The notes beneath the pieces were generated by a model. That model was not told where the DNA came from and did not search any database. It saw only the letters and a list, made by a program, of their open reading frames with translations. Below are positions 7,330 through 14,812 of a stretch of DNA of 18,281 nucleotides, one piece after another (the first letter of the stretch is position 1; each line of letters begins with the position of its first letter). The translations under genes and the position numbers were made by a program. This DNA is from Bordetella parapertussis (GTDB lineage: Bacteria; Pseudomonadota; Gammaproteobacteria; Burkholderiales; Burkholderiaceae_B), in the NCBI GenBank assembly GCA_945895265.1, contig CAMDEF010000061.1:1-18281 (forward strand), written 5' to 3'.

Positions 7330-8289
7330 CTAATCAGCGACCACTCCAGTTTGGTCAATGACTTTTTTCCATTTTGCTAAGTCTGCCTGAATCGCAACAG
7401 CAAATTCTGCTGGCGTGCTTGTCATCATGTCACCATTCTGCGACTCTGCCCAAGCCTGCAGCGCGGGGTCTTTTGTGACGACAGTCAACTCTTTGTTTAG
7501 TCTCTGAATGATCGCGGTGTCTGTTCCCTTGGGCACCATCACGCCAAACCACGTGTAGGTGTCGAAGCCCTTGACGCCCAACTCAGAAAACGTCGGAATG
7601 TTTGGCGCTTGCTTTGAGCGGGTTGTGCCCGAAATTGCTAAGGCAATGAGCTTTCCGGCATTGATGTGCGGGATCGCAGTGTCGCTAAACATCACTTGCA
7701 GCTGCCCACCGAGTAAGTCAGCCATCGCGGGGGCAGTCCCTTTATAAGGAACGTGCGTCATTTTGATCCCGTGATCCGCATCGAACAGCTCACCGGCCAA
7801 ATGACTGACACCGCCAGTGCCACTTGAGCCATAGTTCAACACGCCGGGTTTGGCCTTTGCCAGCGCGATCAATTCAGGGATTGATTTGATCGCTAACCCA
7901 GGCGTCACCACCAAAATCGCCCGACTACCACCGATCAAGGCCACCGGTTCAAGGTCTTTTAAAGGATCAAAGGGCAAGGACTTGTAAACAAGCGTGTTAA
8001 TCGTAACGGTTGCGTTATTGCCAACGTAAACCGTATATCCGTCGGGCGCTGCCTTGGCGGCCCGAGCGGCGCCGATATTACCCCCACCACCCGAAATGTT
8101 TTGAACAATGACTTGTTGACCTAACCTTTCTCCCAAGGGCTTAGCCACTGCACGGGCCAAGGAGTCAGTAAACCCACCTGGCGGGTAGGCGACGATCATT
8201 TGTATCGGCTTGTCTGGCCATGCTGCCTGCGCACCACCAACATATACTGTAGCAAGCATTAACAAAAGCGTGATGAATGTATTCTGCAT
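7330..8289 (-). CDS. Tripartite tricarboxylate transporter substrate-binding protein (Bug/TctC family), copy 3
   Basis: Length 319 residues from the ATG at 8289, with a signal peptide of about 23 residues (cleavage near GAQAA/WPD). The Bug series is intact: WPDKPIQMIVAYPPGGFTDSLAR, LGQQVIVQNISGGGGNIGAA, APDGYTVYVGNN, MTHVPYKGTAPAMADLLGG, PNIPTFSELGVKGFDTYTWFG. It should be a periplasmic receptor for an organic acid or related metabolite. It precedes the TfdA-like dioxygenase on the same strand, so receptor and enzyme may act on the same compound (inference). It diverges from Bug copy 4 over 133 bp, a region carrying dyad symmetry. The Shine-Dalgarno is weak (GAGAC). No TctAB permease lies nearby. 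Confidence 0.93.
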   Translation of the reverse strand: MQNTFITLLLMLATVYVGGAQAAWPDKPIQMIVAYPPGGFTDSLARAVAKPLGERLGQQVIVQNISGGGGNIGAARAAKAAPDGYTVYVGNNATVTINTLVYKSLPFDPLKDLEPVALIGGSRAILVVTPGLAIKSIPELIALAKAKPGVLNYGSSGTGGVSHLAGELFDADHGIKMTHVPYKGTAPAMADLLGGQLQVMFSDTAIPHINAGKLIALAISGTTRSKQAPNIPTFSELGVKGFDTYTWFGVMVPKGTDTAIIQRLNKELTVVTKDPALQAWAESQNGDMMTSTPAEFAVAIQADLAKWKKVIDQTGVVAD

Positions 8290-8349
8290 CTTGTCTCGAC
8301 TTCATTTAGTGATGTTTTATTCTAGTTTTACAGATGACCGCGCTTAATA

Positions 8350-8379
8350 ACTCTTGATGAGAGTGCGAGTACACTCGCA
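8350..8379. promoter_or_regulatory. Cluster of dyads between divergent Bug genes, operator-like
   Basis: TGCGAGT and ACTCGCA (8364-8379) are exact inverted arms with a 2-bp spacer, a compact form typical of repressor sites. An overlapping GAGTG/CACTC dyad spans 8361-8376, and an adjacent ACTCT/AGAGT dyad spans 8350-8364. They lie 44-73 bp before the ATG at 8423 and 61-90 bp before the minus-strand ATG at 8289, so they could control either gene. Confidence 0.4.
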
Positions 8380-8422
8380 AAAGCGTACCACAAGAGCACA
8401 TTCAAAAAAAATAATTCTCATA

Positions 8423-9406
8423 ATGATTCGTTCAAAGTTTTATCGGCGATTAATCTCTTTAAGCGTACTGTCGCTGGGGTGCCTTTCACAGACGGCGGCC
8501 TCACAAGACTTCCCCGTCAAACCGGTTCGCTGGATCATCCCTTACTCTGCAGGCGCATCAAACGACGTTGTCGCCCGACTGCTCGCGCAAAAACTGTTGC
8601 AAAAATGGGGGCAGCCCATCGTCATCGAAAATCGTGCGGGGGCCGGAGGCACGATCGGCGCCAGCCTGGTGGCTCAGGCAGCCCCAGATGGCTACACGCT
8701 ACTGATGACCAACCCAGGCTCCAACGCGATTCAGCACGTTTTAAATCAACACTCGACCTACTCGAATCGCGATTTTGCTCACGTCGTTTTGCTAGGATCT
8801 GCACCCTTAATGCTGAGTACGCGAAAAGATTTTTCGGCGTCAACCGTCACTGATTTAATCGCGCTCGCAAAAGCCAAACCTGGCGAACTGACGGGAGGCT
8901 CATCTGGCGCAGGTGGCAGCAGCCACTTCGCCCTTGAACTATTTAATCGGGCAGCGGATGTCGAGATTCGACATATTCCATACAAAGGAGCGGCGCCGGC
9001 GCTAGCGGATGTGGTTGGCGGACAAATATCACTGATCTTCACCACACCCGTATCAATTTTTGCCCTACTTGATGCAAACAAGCTGAAGGTACTTGGCGTG
9101 TCAAGCCAGAGGCGCCTGGCTGCCTTTCCTAATGTGCCAACCATGGCCGAACAGGGCGTACGTGACTTCAACGACAAAATTTGGTTCGGAGTGTCGGTGC
9201 CAGCAGCCACGCCTGACTCGATCGTGCACAAGCTCAATCGCGATTTCAACCACATTCTGCAGGCCTCTGACATCAAAGAGCGCTTTACCGCCCTGGGCCT
9301 TGAAATCGACGGCGGAAGCCCCGAAGATTTTTCTGCCATGATCAACGCGGACATCGAACGACTGCGTCAATTAGTCAAGACTGAAAATATCAAAACCTCT
9401 CCCTGA
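8423..9406 (+). CDS. Tripartite tricarboxylate transporter substrate-binding protein (Bug/TctC family), copy 4
   Basis: Length 327 residues from the ATG at 8423, which yields a conventional signal peptide (MIRSKFYRRLISLSVLSLGC, cleavage near TAASQ/DFP). The frame is open upstream to a TTG at 8354 and an ATG at 8357, but those starts would bury the signal and run through the dyads. No clear Shine-Dalgarno precedes 8423, so the start is less certain than the gene. Bug motifs: FPVKPVRWIIPYSAGASND, WGQPIVIENRAGAGGTIGA, APDGYTLLMTN, IRHIPYKGAAPALADVVGG, PNVPTMAEQGV. The cysteine in the signal (SLGC) lacks a proper lipobox, so a soluble periplasmic protein is more likely than a lipoprotein. It lies 159 bp before the MFS transporter on the same strand. 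Ligand unknown. Confidence 0.9.
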   Translation: MIRSKFYRRLISLSVLSLGCLSQTAASQDFPVKPVRWIIPYSAGASNDVVARLLAQKLLQKWGQPIVIENRAGAGGTIGASLVAQAAPDGYTLLMTNPGSNAIQHVLNQHSTYSNRDFAHVVLLGSAPLMLSTRKDFSASTVTDLIALAKAKPGELTGGSSGAGGSSHFALELFNRAADVEIRHIPYKGAAPALADVVGGQISLIFTTPVSIFALLDANKLKVLGVSSQRRLAAFPNVPTMAEQGVRDFNDKIWFGVSVPAATPDSIVHKLNRDFNHILQASDIKERFTALGLEIDGGSPEDFSAMINADIERLRQLVKTENIKTSP

Positions 9407-9490
9407 GCATCTGATAGTGCGTCATCGCCTAGACCGCCTCATCAATCAATACAAGACTCGTGCGTCCTCTTTTGTTGTTAATTTTGTGCG

Positions 9491-9520
9491 TTGCAACAGG
9501 GTGTTTCAAAGGCCTATTTT
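9491..9520 (+). promoter_or_regulatory. Weak candidate promoter before the MFS gene
   Basis: TTGCAA (9491-9496) and TATTTT (9515-9520) are 18 bp apart, about 45 nt before the GTG at 9566. The region is AT-rich, so the match could be chance. The 159-bp gap from the Bug stop otherwise shows no clear terminator. Confidence 0.25.
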
Positions 9521-9565
9521 TTTAAAGTCGTACACTCCACTTATCGCCTTCAACACTGATTTCTT

Positions 9566-10741
9566 GTGAAACACCTTTTACTTGCCCTCGGGGCAATGTT
9601 TTTTCAGCAGACCTTTATTGCACTTGGGCGAGCCTTACCCGCGGTGCTTGCCCCCGCCATGATTGCAGACCTGATGCTGGATTCTGCTTGGATCGGGGTG
9701 TATTTCTCGATCGGCGCAGTCGCGTCGTTAGCCACTCAACTGGGGTGCGGCAGCTTCATCATTCGCTATGGCGCCTTGCGCATGAGTCAAGTCGCTTTGG
9801 TGATGTTAGCGCTGGGCATGGCGCTGGCAACACTTGATTCTCCCTCGATGCTTGTGCTCTCGGCCTTAATTGGTGGCGGAGGGGCCGCCGTCTCTACACC
9901 GGCAAGCTCTCATCTGCTTGGGCGCGTGTCGCCGCCTCGTTACATGCCTTTGATTTTTTCGCTTAAACAAACGGCAGTGCCTGCCGGACTCTTACTGGCT
10001 GGCTTACTGGGGCCTCAACTTACCGAGGCATTTAACTGGCACTTCACCATGCTCGTTGCGGCGCTCGCGTGCCTTGTTTTCACTTTGATGCTGCAGCCAT
10101 TACGTAAACTCTTCGACGATGATCGCATCGCAACACGCAGCTTTCATTTTTCGGATTTTTCTACCACGCTGAAATCAGTCATTGGTACCAAAACGCTGCG
10201 CAACCTTGCCTTTACTTGCTTTGCGTTTAACGCGGCACAAACCATTTTTACTGTCTATTTTGTGGTGTACCTGACCACACTAGGCTATACGCTCGTGGCG
10301 GCGGGTTTTGTCTTTTCGATCGCAGTCGCGATTGCGGTGCCGGGCCGTATTGTGTGGGGTCTGCTTGGTAGTGGCTACATTCAACCCAGAATCGTCATGG
10401 CGATCTTGGCATTTGGGATGGGCGCCAGCATGATCGCGCTCAGTCTCTGCAGCGAGGGTTGGCCCACGATTTTGGTGGGTACGATTGCAGCGATCATTAG
10501 CGCCACAGCGCTGTCATGGCACGGTGTCCTTCTCGCTGAAACTGCCAATGCAGCGCCAGAGGGGATGCGCGGCGCCGTGACCGGTGGCGTGCTGTCGTTT
10601 GGCCAACTCGGTGCGCTAACTGCCCCAACCGTATTTTCAATACTGCTGGGGCTCAGTGACAGTTACAGCTTAGGTTTTATCGTTTGCACAATCCCAGCTT
10701 TGCTAGTTGGCTACGCTTTAGTGCGACAACGCAGCAGCTAA
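9566..10741 (+). CDS. Major facilitator superfamily (MFS) transporter
   Basis: The 391-residue protein is almost entirely hydrophobic segments, about 11-12 predicted membrane spans, the size of a typical 12-span MFS carrier. A motif-A-like loop between spans 2 and 3 (GCGSFIIRYGALRMSQ) and the glycine-rich stretch LIGGGGAAVSTPASSHLLGR near span 4 are visible. A central cytoplasmic loop (about 178-200, LRKLFDDDRIATRSF) splits two six-span halves. It should move a small solute across the inner membrane; direction and substrate are not predictable. The start is a GTG at 9566 with no strong Shine-Dalgarno. Its last 24 bp overlap the 3' end of the convergent epoxide-hydrolase-like gene. Together with nearby catabolic enzymes it may import the growth substrate, though export is equally possible. 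Confidence 0.88.
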   Translation: MKHLLLALGAMFFQQTFIALGRALPAVLAPAMIADLMLDSAWIGVYFSIGAVASLATQLGCGSFIIRYGALRMSQVALVMLALGMALATLDSPSMLVLSALIGGGGAAVSTPASSHLLGRVSPPRYMPLIFSLKQTAVPAGLLLAGLLGPQLTEAFNWHFTMLVAALACLVFTLMLQPLRKLFDDDRIATRSFHFSDFSTTLKSVIGTKTLRNLAFTCFAFNAAQTIFTVYFVVYLTTLGYTLVAAGFVFSIAVAIAVPGRIVWGLLGSGYIQPRIVMAILAFGMGASMIALSLCSEGWPTILVGTIAAIISATALSWHGVLLAETANAAPEGMRGAVTGGVLSFGQLGALTAPTVFSILLGLSDSYSLGFIVCTIPALLVGYALVRQRSS

Positions 10742-11866
10742 AAAATCGATAAAGATCTTGCTGACTTTTTCAGCCTGTTCTTGCTGCACCCAATGACCTG
10801 CGCCCTCGACCAGTACCGTGCCCTTGTATTGCGTGGTCAGTGTCTGCTCGACAGACTCAAGACCCCCTGGGGTTTGATAAACGCCCCAATCGCTTTTTCC
10901 GCCAATAAATAACGACGGTACATCGATCGTGCGGCCAGCAAAGATTTTTAACTCTTGATCAAGCCCACCGATTCGATAGCCTTGCAAGCCGCCTTGAAAA
11001 CCAGTGCGACCATACTCTTCGCTGTAGACGCTGAGTTCAGCTTCAGTCAGCCAATGGCAGGCCGCAATTTCTTGCGCCGAAGGCATTTCTGGCGCAACTG
11101 ACTCTGCCATATCTTTATCTAAGTCCATCACATAATAGCGAGGCAGTTTCTCCCACTCGCTTGCGATCAGCGCGGTTAAGGGAAACGGTTTATTGGCGAC
11201 CCAGTCAGCACTTTTCATATGATAGTAAGCGCGCAAAAAGGCATGTAGCCCTTGCTTAGGGTGCCAGATATTGTCGTTGGCCTCTGGCTGTGTGTAATAC
11301 TTCATATAGTATTTACGTGGCGGGGTCAGACGCGCGAGATCTTCGTGGATACGAACAACCGGTGTTGCGGGAGCCGGGACATTCACAGTATTAAAAGGCA
11401 AGGACTCGGGTGCCCCTCTAAACGGCGAACTCATCAGAATGACCGACTTAAACACATCCGGGCGGGTCAACGCACACCAACCGGCTAACGGCGATCCTTG
11501 GTCGTGGCCGAACACCCCAGCGACTGAGCGGTAACCTAACGCCGACACTAGCGCTAGCATGTCGTTAATCTTGTTTAATGAGCCAAATGGGCGCATATCG
11601 TCCGAATGCTTCACTTCTGTGCCACCGCTGCGCCCATACCCTCTCACATCAGGTGCGATCACGTGATATCCGGCAGCTGCGAGCGGCGCCATTACCTTGC
11701 GCCAACTGTAGGCCAACTCAGGAAAACCATGTAAAAGCAAGACCAGTTGACGGCCTGGGGTCTCAAAACCCGCTTCAAGGGCATGAAAGGTGATGCCATT
11801 CACATCGTGGATGAATCTAGAGCGTACGCCTGCCGGCAACACCGAAGGACTAAGAGGAGTCATCAT
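10718..11866 (-). CDS. Alpha/beta hydrolase, epoxide-hydrolase-like
   Basis: The 382-residue cytoplasmic protein carries the full set for an alpha/beta-hydrolase epoxide hydrolase. It has the oxyanion motif HGFP (46-49), nucleophile Asp122 in FGHDQGSP (aspartate rather than serine, as in epoxide hydrolases and haloalkane dehalogenases), acid Asp326 in GGKSDWGV and base His358 in GAGHWVQQEQ. A lid segment YSEEYGRTGFQGGLQGYR near 281-298 supplies candidate epoxide-activating tyrosines, which favours epoxide hydrolysis to a diol over dehalogenation. At 382 residues it is longer than the usual 290-330, the extra length being in the cap region. The start is an ATG at 11866 with a second ATG next to it and no clear Shine-Dalgarno. 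It diverges from the flavin monooxygenase by 100 bp and overlaps the MFS gene tail by 24 bp. It may process an epoxide made nearby (inference). Confidence 0.87.
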   Translation of the reverse strand: MMTPLSPSVLPAGVRSRFIHDVNGITFHALEAGFETPGRQLVLLLHGFPELAYSWRKVMAPLAAAGYHVIAPDVRGYGRSGGTEVKHSDDMRPFGSLNKINDMLALVSALGYRSVAGVFGHDQGSPLAGWCALTRPDVFKSVILMSSPFRGAPESLPFNTVNVPAPATPVVRIHEDLARLTPPRKYYMKYYTQPEANDNIWHPKQGLHAFLRAYYHMKSADWVANKPFPLTALIASEWEKLPRYYVMDLDKDMAESVAPEMPSAQEIAACHWLTEAELSVYSEEYGRTGFQGGLQGYRIGGLDQELKIFAGRTIDVPSLFIGGKSDWGVYQTPGGLESVEQTLTTQYKGTVLVEGAGHWVQQEQAEKVSKIFIDFLAAALSH

Positions 11867-11966
11867 TTTTTATCGTGGCTAGAGGAATAAAATTTGTTGG
11901 AGTAAGATTAAACTAAAAACACAACGAAGCGAACCCAAAAATCGCTCATCACACGAGACAATACAC

Positions 11967-13739
11967 ATGAACGACACCACCCTAGCAACGTCAGCCCTCA
12001 ATACGCCTGAAGACTTGCACACCGCAGCAGCACAATGGCTTAAAAGCTTTGAGTCCCGACTCCAGCTCGGGGACGTCAGTCGATTGGCTACTTTGTTCGC
12101 CTTCGAATGTCATCACCGTGACATCTTGGCTTTTTCTTGGACGCTGCGCCCAGCGGCAGGCGCGCAGGCTATCGCCGAGTTTCTAACCAGCGCACAAACA
12201 AAGGTACAAGCTAAAAACTTTGTTCTGGCCAAAGAACGAACCGCGCCCCGCAAGGTACGACGCTTAGGCATCGAGGTCATCGAAGCGATCTTCAAGTTTG
12301 AAACTGCAATCGGACGTGGTCATGGTGTCGTGCGTTTATTAGCGAGCAATCCTGAGCAAGCGTGGGTGCTGCTCACCACGCTTGATGAATTGAAAGGCCA
12401 CGAAGAACAGATTGGCGCCAACCGCCCGAGCGGTGATGCCTATTCGCGAAACTTTGGCGGAACCAATTGGCTAGATCAGCGCACAATAGAACGTGCCTTT
12501 GAAGATCGCGACCCTGTGGTGCTTGTGGTGGGCGGGGGTCAAAATGGCCTATCGGTTGCTGCGCGCCTCAAACAACTCAAGATCGACACGCTCGTGGTCG
12601 ACAAATATCCAAGAATTGGTGATAACTGGCGGGTGCGTTATCACTCTTTGGCCTTGCATAATCAAGTCCACGTCAATGACTTGCCGTACATGCCTTTCCC
12701 ACCGACCTATCCCAAATATGTGCCCAAAGACATGCTAGGCAACTGGCTTGAAATGTACGCTGAGGCCATGGAATTAAATTGCTGGGCCGGAACTGAACTT
12801 ACAAAGGGCAGCTTTGATTCAAGCACCAAACGCTGGACGGTGACGCTCAAACGCGCAGACGCCAGTGAAAGGGTGATGCATCCGCGCCATGTCATTTTTT
12901 CGAACGGAACCAGTGGTATCGCGCGCGTCCCAGACTTACCTGGTCTGAAGGATTTTGCGGGGGAAAAGTTTCATTCACATGGCTTTAAAAGTGGTGTCGC
13001 CTGGCGCGGTAAAAAAGCCTTGGTGCTGGGCACGGGTAACAGCGGCCACGATATTGCGCAAGACTTATACAGCAATGGGGCTGACACCAGTATCATTCAA
13101 CGAGGCACAACAACAGTTGTGAGTATCGACCCAAGTGCGAAATTGAATTACGCGCTTTATGAAGAGGGGCCATCTGTCGCCGATTGCGATCTGATTGCGA
13201 CCGCAACGACTTACCCTTTACTGATTCGTACGTATCAAGCCTCAGCTAAACGCATGCTTGAACTAGACAAAGACTTAATTGCCGCACTCAAGGCCCGTGG
13301 CTTTAAGTATGACATGGGCGAAGATGAAACCGGTCATCAGATGAAGTATCGCCGGCGCGGTGGTGGCTATTATCTCAATGCTGGTTGCTCTGACCTCATC
13401 ATCGATCACAAGATTGGTTTGCTGCAATTCGACGATATCGAGAAGTTTGTACCAGAAGGTGCACTCATGAAAGACGGCACGATTCAAAAGGCAGACTTGT
13501 TGGTATTGGCAACGGGCTACTACTCGCAACAAGAGGTGGTACGTCGCCTGATGGGTGACGAAGTTGCCGATCGTGTCGGACAAGTGTGGGGAATCGGGGC
13601 CAATGGCGAACTCGCAAATATGTGGACGCGCACACCGCAAGAAGGCCTATGGTTTATGGGCGGGGCTTTAGCGCAGGCTCGAATCTATTCGAAATATGTC
13701 GCACTACAAATTAAAGCGATAGAACTCGGACTGATTTGA
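11967..13739 (+). CDS. NTF2-like/flavin-containing monooxygenase fusion, NAD(P)- and FAD-dependent
   Basis: A protein of about 590 residues with two parts. Residues about 15-150 look like an NTF2/SnoaL-type cone fold (HHRDILAFSWTLRPAAGAQAIAEFL, closing with WVLLTTLDELKGHEEQIG). From about 180 there is a class B flavin monooxygenase: FAD Rossmann motif GGGQNG (189-194) ending in TLVVDKYPRIGDNWR, the FMO fingerprint F330-x-G-x3-H336-x3-F340, the NADPH motif GTGNSG (355-360) and a late LATGY block near 515-520. The fingerprint ends in Phe, not the Trp of Baeyer-Villiger enzymes, so N-, S- or C-oxygenation by an FMO/YUCCA-like enzyme fits better. The ATG at 11967 has only a weak GAGAC upstream. 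It diverges from the epoxide hydrolase and precedes the amidohydrolase on the same strand. Substrate unknown. Confidence 0.9.
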   Translation: MNDTTLATSALNTPEDLHTAAAQWLKSFESRLQLGDVSRLATLFAFECHHRDILAFSWTLRPAAGAQAIAEFLTSAQTKVQAKNFVLAKERTAPRKVRRLGIEVIEAIFKFETAIGRGHGVVRLLASNPEQAWVLLTTLDELKGHEEQIGANRPSGDAYSRNFGGTNWLDQRTIERAFEDRDPVVLVVGGGQNGLSVAARLKQLKIDTLVVDKYPRIGDNWRVRYHSLALHNQVHVNDLPYMPFPPTYPKYVPKDMLGNWLEMYAEAMELNCWAGTELTKGSFDSSTKRWTVTLKRADASERVMHPRHVIFSNGTSGIARVPDLPGLKDFAGEKFHSHGFKSGVAWRGKKALVLGTGNSGHDIAQDLYSNGADTSIIQRGTTTVVSIDPSAKLNYALYEEGPSVADCDLIATATTYPLLIRTYQASAKRMLELDKDLIAALKARGFKYDMGEDETGHQMKYRRRGGGYYLNAGCSDLIIDHKIGLLQFDDIEKFVPEGALMKDGTIQKADLLVLATGYYSQQEVVRRLMGDEVADRVGQVWGIGANGELANMWTRTPQEGLWFMGGALAQARIYSKYVALQIKAIELGLI

Positions 13740-13767
13740 TGACGCTTTAGAACTGCGAATCCATAAA

Positions 13768-13796
13768 AACGAGTCGAGTTTTTTGCTCGGCTCGTT
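13768..13796. terminator. Strong hairpin after the flavin monooxygenase gene
   Basis: An 11-bp stem (AACGAGTCGAG with CTCGGCTCGTT, one G-U pair when read on the plus strand) encloses a 7-nt loop, TTTTTTG, starting 28 nt after the monooxygenase stop. On the plus strand no U-tract follows; on the minus strand a short T-run follows. It probably marks the transcript end of the monooxygenase or stabilises it; intrinsic termination is less certain. Confidence 0.45.
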
Positions 13797-13900
13797 CAAG
13801 CCATTCTCAACCAAGAATCTTTAGACTAAGAGACTACTGGCTGCCTCGCAACCGAACTTTATTTGTTAGCCATCGCGGTCAGGTTTTCACAGGACAAACA

Positions 13901-14740
13901 ATGATTAAGATCGACGCACAAGTACACGCTTACGAACGTAACCACCCGGGCCGCCCTTGGGCGGCTACGCTTCATGGCCCCGCTGCCGTGACCGGCGACG
14001 ACATGGTTGCGGCAATGGATGCAGTCGGTGTCGATGCCGCTATTTTGGTGTCTGTATTTACGATGTACCAATTCGATCCAAGCTATGCGTTAGAGGTCTA
14101 TGCAAAGTACCCCAACCGCTTTCGTGTGATCAAACCTGTTGACCCGTCTGATCCGGCAGTGGTCGACACAATCGACGCTTGGGCAGCCACCAAGGGCACC
14201 GTGGCCATTCGAATTATGCTGAACCGAGGCGTTTCAGAAGATGCTGCAGATCCGGGCATTAATAGCGTGTTGGCCGCTGCGGCTCGTCACTCACTACCTG
14301 TGAATCTGCTGTGCTGGGGGCGCCTTGAGCAAGCCAAAGCGCTTGCGGCGCGCAACCCTAACACGCGCTTGGTGATTGATCATTTGGGTCTGCAACAACC
14401 GTTTGAGCCCCCTACTCCACCGAATCCGTTTAGCGAACTCCCATCCGTGTTGGCGCTTGCCAAGCATGAAAATGTGGTGATCAAAATTAGCGGTGCCTGT
14501 ACGCTGTCTGAACAAAAATTTCCGTACAACGATATGTGGGACCCACTGGCACGCATCTTTGACGCCTATGGTTTTGAGCGCTGCATGTGGGGAACCGACT
14601 GGACGCGTGCCGTCGAGCTATTGACCTATCAGCAAGGCGTCGACGCGTTTACTCTGACCGGCAGACTGAGCGACGCTGAGCGCACCCAGTTAATGGGCGG
14701 CTCGCTACAAAAAATTTATAACTGGAATTTTGCCGCTTAA
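13901..14740 (+). CDS. Amidohydrolase-family (Amidohydro_2) metal-dependent hydrolase
   Basis: The 279-residue protein fits the TIM-barrel amidohydrolase_2 group, which includes 2-pyrone-4,6-dicarboxylate lactonase and related lactonases and decarboxylases. Seen are the strand-1 motif IDAQVHAY (Asp5, His9, with Gln7 in place of the first His of the usual HxH), VIDHLG with His161 at a later strand, and MWGTDWTRA with Asp233 at the last strand, the usual catalytic Asp. Length is normal for the group. AGGAC is spaced well before the ATG at 13901. It is 161 bp after the flavin monooxygenase with a hairpin in between, so it may be a separate transcript or a read-through partner. A ring-opening hydrolase or decarboxylase following oxygenation would suit the context (inference); the altered HxH suggests metal binding may be absent or different. 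Confidence 0.85.
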   Translation: MIKIDAQVHAYERNHPGRPWAATLHGPAAVTGDDMVAAMDAVGVDAAILVSVFTMYQFDPSYALEVYAKYPNRFRVIKPVDPSDPAVVDTIDAWAATKGTVAIRIMLNRGVSEDAADPGINSVLAAAARHSLPVNLLCWGRLEQAKALAARNPNTRLVIDHLGLQQPFEPPTPPNPFSELPSVLALAKHENVVIKISGACTLSEQKFPYNDMWDPLARIFDAYGFERCMWGTDWTRAVELLTYQQGVDAFTLTGRLSDAERTQLMGGSLQKIYNWNFAA

Positions 14741-14783
14741 ATACTTTGTATTGGAACATTACAAAACTGACACCCAAAGGAAG

Positions 14784-14799
14784 CGGGATGCGTGTCCCG
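14784..14799 (+). terminator. Short GC-rich hairpin after the amidohydrolase gene
   Basis: CGGGA and TCCCG form a 5-bp stem with a 6-nt loop, 43 nt after the amidohydrolase stop. The sequence after it is only mildly T-rich, so it is a weak terminator candidate. Confidence 0.3.
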
Positions 14800-14812
14800 A
14801 ATCAGCCTTTAA

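Noticed and set aside
7230..7358. 43-codon N-terminal extension of the TfdA-like dioxygenase frame
   Set aside because: It overlaps the end of Bug copy 3 and has no family similarity. The internal ATG at 7229 has a good Shine-Dalgarno and matches the usual family start.
8354..8422. Upstream starts (TTG 8354, ATG 8357) for Bug copy 4
   Set aside because: They would place 22-23 charged residues ahead of the signal peptide and run through the dyad cluster. The ATG at 8423 gives a standard signal peptide.
8460..8520. Possible lipoprotein signal (SLGC) in Bug copy 4
   Set aside because: The residue at -3 to the cysteine is Ser rather than Leu, and a normal signal peptidase I site follows at TAASQ.
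8779..9354. Long open frame (191 codons) antisense to Bug copy 4
   Set aside because: It lies wholly inside a well-supported gene, has no recognisable domain and reflects codon bias of the coding strand. The same reasoning removes 6790-7251, 8479-8853 and 13275-13640.
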